From positions 1,116,001 through 1,180,000 of the forward strand of contig LT549889.1 of assembly GCA_900078775.1 (NCBI GenBank): 64,000 nt of DNA, in the 5' to 3' direction. The notes below the pieces were generated by a model. It had not been told where the DNA came from, made no database searches, and was given only the letters and a program-made list of their open reading frames with translations. Below, one piece after another: positions 61,423-64,000 of the stretch; positions within the stretch are counted from its first letter, which is position 1, and every line of letters begins with the position of its first letter. Both the position numbers and the translations under genes were made by a program. Source of the DNA: Mycolicibacterium aurum (GTDB taxonomy: Bacteria; Actinomycetota; Actinomycetes; Mycobacteriales; Mycobacteriaceae).

Positions 61423-62546
61423 GTGACGAACTGCGACGGGCCTGGGCGTACCTGTCCCGGGTGGCCGAATCCCCGTGCCAAGACCTCAATGCGTTCGTCG
61501 CGAAGTACGGCCCGATCGAGGCGGCGGCCAGGATCAAGGCCGGGCTGGCGCCGCCCGAGTTGCGGGCTCGAGTGCTGGCGCGCCACGAAGTAGACACCGC
61601 GGCAGAGGATCTCGATATCCTGGACCGCCGCGGAGGCCGGCTGATCACCCCCGACGATGTGGAGTGGCCGCACCTGGCCTTCACCGTGTTCGGGTCGGAC
61701 CCGGTGACCAAAAAGGAATCCGGGCGGGCACCGCTGGTGCTGTGGGCGATCGGCCCGGCCCCGCTGGACCGGGTGGCCGCGCGTGCGGCGGCGGTCGTCG
61801 GGACCCGTGCGGCCACCGCCTACGGCGAACACGTCGCCGCCGATCTGGCCGCCGGCCTGGCCGAACGCGATGTCGCGGTGGTGTCCGGCGCGGCCTACGG
61901 CATCGACGGTGCCGCACATCGCGCCGCCCTCGGCGTGGAGGGCATCACCGTGGCCGTGCTCGCCTGCGGTGTCGACGTGCCTTATCCGGCAGGGCATTCC
62001 GCGCTGCTGCACCGGATCGGCGGCAGTGGGCTGGTGGTCACCGAGTACCCACCCGGTGTCCGGCCGGCCAGGCACCGCTTCCTGACCCGAAACCGGTTGG
62101 TGGCTGCGTTCTCCCGGGCGACGGTGGTGGTGGAGGCCGGGCTGCGCAGCGGTGCGGCGAACACCGTGGCCTGGGCCGACGCGATGGGCCGGGTGATCGG
62201 GGCCGTGCCCGGGCCGGTCACCTCGGCAGCCTCGGCGGGCTGTCACGTGCTGCTGCGCCGAAAGGATGTGCAACTGATCACCCGCCCCGAGGAGGTGGTG
62301 GAGATCGTCGGGAACATCGGTGAGCTGGCCGAGGACCCGCAACACCCGCAGACCCCGCTGGACGGTCTGTCCCGGGAGGAGGTGCTGGTGTACGAGGCGC
62401 TGCCCGGGCGGGGCGCCCGCAGTGTGGAGGAGATCGCCGTGGCCGCCGGCATCCCCGCCGATCAGGTGCTCGGCCCGCTGGCGTTACTGGAGATCGCCGG
62501 GCGGGTACACCGACGGGACGGCGGGTGGCGGATCACGCCGTATTGA
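61419..62546 (+). CDS. dprA: DNA processing protein DprA
   Basis: A 375-residue single-strand DNA-binding protein that loads RecA. The Rossmann-like core has VGTRAATAYGEHVAADLA and SGAAYGIDGAAHRAAL, and the G-rich nucleic acid-binding region RFLTRNRLVAAFSRATVVVEAGLRSGAANT. A C-terminal winged-helix-like part ends in VHRRDGGWRITPY. ATG at 61419. Counterpart of Rv2896c. Single-strand DNA binding and RecA loading rest on the family. Confidence 0.94.
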   Translation: MSDELRRAWAYLSRVAESPCQDLNAFVAKYGPIEAAARIKAGLAPPELRARVLARHEVDTAAEDLDILDRRGGRLITPDDVEWPHLAFTVFGSDPVTKKESGRAPLVLWAIGPAPLDRVAARAAAVVGTRAATAYGEHVAADLAAGLAERDVAVVSGAAYGIDGAAHRAALGVEGITVAVLACGVDVPYPAGHSALLHRIGGSGLVVTEYPPGVRPARHRFLTRNRLVAAFSRATVVVEAGLRSGAANTVAWADAMGRVIGAVPGPVTSAASAGCHVLLRRKDVQLITRPEEVVEIVGNIGELAEDPQHPQTPLDGLSREEVLVYEALPGRGARSVEEIAVAAGIPADQVLGPLALLEIAGRVHRRDGGWRITPY

Positions 62547-62632
62547 ACAGTGCCCACTGCGTAGCCGACCGTGCGGGTATCCCGGCTCGTAGAGTGGTCC
62601 GCGAGATGCTGAAACGACTGCGAAGGAAGATT

Positions 62633-63484
62633 GTGGCGGGACGTCCGATTCACACATTCGAGGTGATCAGCACCGAGCAGCTGGCACCGCACATGATCCG
62701 GCTGGTCCTCGGCGGGGTCGGGTTCGACACCTTCAAACCGGGTGAGTTCACCGACTCCTACGTCAAGATCGTGATCGTCGATCCGGACGTCGACATCGTC
62801 GCGCTGCCGCATCCGCTCACCCTGGACAGCTTCGACGAACTGCCCGAGCACAAGCGGCCCACCGTGCGCACCTACACGGTGCGCTCGGTCGACGACTCGC
62901 TGCGCCAGATCGCCATCGACTTCGTCGTGCACGGTGAACTCGGCGTCGCCGGGCCGTGGGCCGCCGCCGCCAAGCCCGGTGACCCGGCCTACCTGATGGG
63001 CCCGAACGGCGCGTACGCCCCCAACCCGGACGCGGACTGGTACCTGTTCGCCGGCGACGAGGCGGGCCTGCCCGCCATCAGTGCGAGCCTGGAGGCGTTG
63101 CCGCCCAACGCGATCGGTAAGGCCTTCATCGAGGTGAGCGGACCGGACGACGAGATCGCGCTCAAGGCGCCCGAGGGTGTCGACGTGCACTGGATCTACC
63201 GCGGCGGACGCGCCGACCTGGTCAGCGACGCCATCGCCGGGGACAACGCGCCACTGGTCGCCGCGGTCAAGGAGATGGCTTGGCTGCCCGGGCAGGCGCA
63301 GGTGTTCGTGCACGGCGAGGCCCAGGCCGTCATGCACAACCTGCGACCCTACCTGCGCAAGGAACGCGGGGTGGAGGCCAAGTGGGCGTCCATCTCCGGG
63401 TACTGGCGCCGCGGCCGCACCGAGGAGACCTTCCGGGAGTGGAAGAAGGAGCTAGCCAAAGCGGAGGCGGGCCAGCAAGACTGA
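62633..63484 (+). CDS. viuB: Siderophore-interacting protein (ViuB family)
   Basis: Flavin-dependent reductase-type protein expected to release iron from ferric siderophores; 283 residues from the GTG at 62633. A ferredoxin-reductase-like fold is visible: [20 protein letters not shown], the flavin-binding RTYTVRSV and the NAD(P)-binding part with [14 protein letters not shown] and [14 protein letters not shown]. The GTG is preferred because AAGGAAG lies four bases upstream and the length matches Rv2895c; ATG 62606 would add nine residues. No iron box is visible just upstream. Confidence 0.9.
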   Translation: MAGRPIHTFEVISTEQLAPHMIRLVLGGVGFDTFKPGEFTDSYVKIVIVDPDVDIVALPHPLTLDSFDELPEHKRPTVRTYTVRSVDDSLRQIAIDFVVHGELGVAGPWAAAAKPGDPAYLMGPNGAYAPNPDADWYLFAGDEAGLPAISASLEALPPNAIGKAFIEVSGPDDEIALKAPEGVDVHWIYRGGRADLVSDAIAGDNAPLVAAVKEMAWLPGQAQVFVHGEAQAVMHNLRPYLRKERGVEAKWASISGYWRRGRTEETFREWKKELAKAEAGQQD

Positions 63485-63488
63485 CGCC

Positions 63489-64000
63489 ATGGCATACGGC
63501 GATTACCAGCTGGAGATCTACCTGCAGGGCCTGGCCGGGGTGGTGCCGTCGCTACCGATGGCCTTCGCCGAACTGGAGGCCCGGGCGCAGTCGGCGATGT
63601 CGCCGTCGGTGTGGTCCTACGTGGCCGGCGGGGCCGGTGACGAACGCACCCAGCAGGTCAACGTCACCGCCTTCGAGCGCTGGGGGTTGATGCCCCGGAT
63701 GGGGGTGGGGGCCACCGAACGCGACCTGAGCGTCGAGTTGTTCGGGATGACGCTGCCCGCGCCGGTCTTCATGGCGCCGATCGGCGTCACCGGTATCTGC
63801 AGCCGCGACGGACACGGCGACCTCGCCGTCGCCCGCGCCGCCGCCCGCACCGGGGTGCCGATGACCGTGTCCACCCTCACCGCCGACCCGATGGAGGACG
63901 TGGCCGCCGAATTCGGTGACACCCCAGGCATTTTCCAGCTGTACACCCCCAAGGACCGTGATCTGGCGGCCAGCTTCGTCGCGCGCGCCGAGGCCGCCGG
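63489..64000 (+). CDS. Lactate 2-monooxygenase-like FMN protein, 5' part (runs off window)
   Basis: The first 170 residues of an FMN-dependent alpha-hydroxy-acid oxidase family protein. [36 protein letters not shown] and [20 protein letters not shown] closely resemble mycobacterial lactate 2-monooxygenase, which turns lactate into acetate and CO2; [16 protein letters not shown] follows. The ATG at 63489 is five bases after the viuB stop. The 3' end lies beyond base 64000, so catalytic His and Arg cannot be checked. Confidence 0.85.
   Translation, partial: MAYGDYQLEIYLQGLAGVVPSLPMAFAELEARAQSAMSPSVWSYVAGGAGDERTQQVNVTAFERWGLMPRMGVGATERDLSVELFGMTLPAPVFMAPIGVTGICSRDGHGDLAVARAAARTGVPMTVSTLTADPMEDVAAEFGDTPGIFQLYTPKDRDLAASFVARAEAA

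Noticed and set aside
1..64000. CRISPR array, tRNA or rRNA genes, insertion sequences, phage genes or integration sites
   Set aside because: No regularly spaced repeats, cloverleaf-like segments, transposase or integrase motifs, or duplicated boundary repeats were seen.

Overview
The window is high-GC actinobacterial DNA from a mycobacterium, most likely a fast-growing environmental species (Mycolicibacterium type). The ends are conserved core genome. The left end carries lepB, rnhB and a DUF2469 gene. The right end carries a yraN-like gene, a ComM-like ATPase, dprA, a viuB-like siderophore-interacting protein and a lactate 2-monooxygenase-like gene. In M. tuberculosis the counterparts of these two blocks (Rv2903c-Rv2901c and Rv2898c-Rv2895c) are separated only by fdhF and fdhD. 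Here about 57.7 kb (roughly 1.84-59.5 kb) of mostly catabolic and transport genes lies between them.

Layout. 0-1.8 kb: core genes. 1.8-5.2 kb: dienelactone hydrolase-like, unknown, family III CoA-transferase and thioesterase genes. 5.1-7.7 kb: a single polypeptide joining an adenylation domain, a carrier domain and a membrane acyltransferase. 7.8-20.3 kb: divergent acyl-CoA dehydrogenases, the rightward one leading into a complete mce transport operon (yrbEA-yrbEB-mceA-F plus two accessory genes). 20.3-45.5 kb: a large acyl-CoA catabolic cluster. It contains an aldehyde dehydrogenase, a FadR-type regulator, a CoA-transferase, a broken DUF7065-like gene, a thioesterase, a thiolase with an in-frame stop, SDRs, acyl-CoA ligases, a tandem-duplicated GntR regulator, enoyl-CoA hydratases, a P450, a MaoC-type hydratase, an APH-type kinase, a double acyl-CoA dehydrogenase, a DUF35/thiolase-like pair, an F420-type oxidoreductase and an AveC-like membrane protein. 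45.5-48.3 kb: an M23-like lipoprotein and another acyl-CoA ligase. 48.3-51.9 kb: an iron(III) ABC transporter behind an IdeR-type iron box. 52.6-58.0 kb: a TetR gene divergent from a Rieske oxygenase-P450-SDR operon. 58.0-59.4 kb: DUF1206 and GAF proteins. 59.5-64 kb: core genes. No gap between genes exceeds about 200 bases, and I saw no tRNA, rRNA, CRISPR array, transposase or phage gene.

How the genes may work together. The most interesting feature is a shared imperfect palindrome, ideal form CAGTATACTG and usually followed by an A/T-rich tail. It occurs at seven promoter regions (9032, 22249, 25478, 27528, 30012, 32366, 39847), almost all divergent, and overlaps likely -10 elements. The genes behind these sites run from the first acyl-CoA dehydrogenase pair, through the mce operon, to the AveC-like gene, so the cluster looks like one regulon for uptake (mce), activation (ligases, CoA-transferase) and beta-oxidation of a hydrophobic, probably branched or hydroxylated substrate. 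Two GntR-type regulators inside the cluster are candidate binders. A stand-alone ACAD10/11/LvaA-like kinase beside a double acyl-CoA dehydrogenase suggests a route through 4-hydroxyacyl-CoA. A DUF35 plus thiolase-like pair resembles the retro-aldolase pair that ends sterol side-chain degradation. The substrate itself cannot be read from the sequence. Functions are assigned from recognisable motifs and family knowledge; no database search was run.
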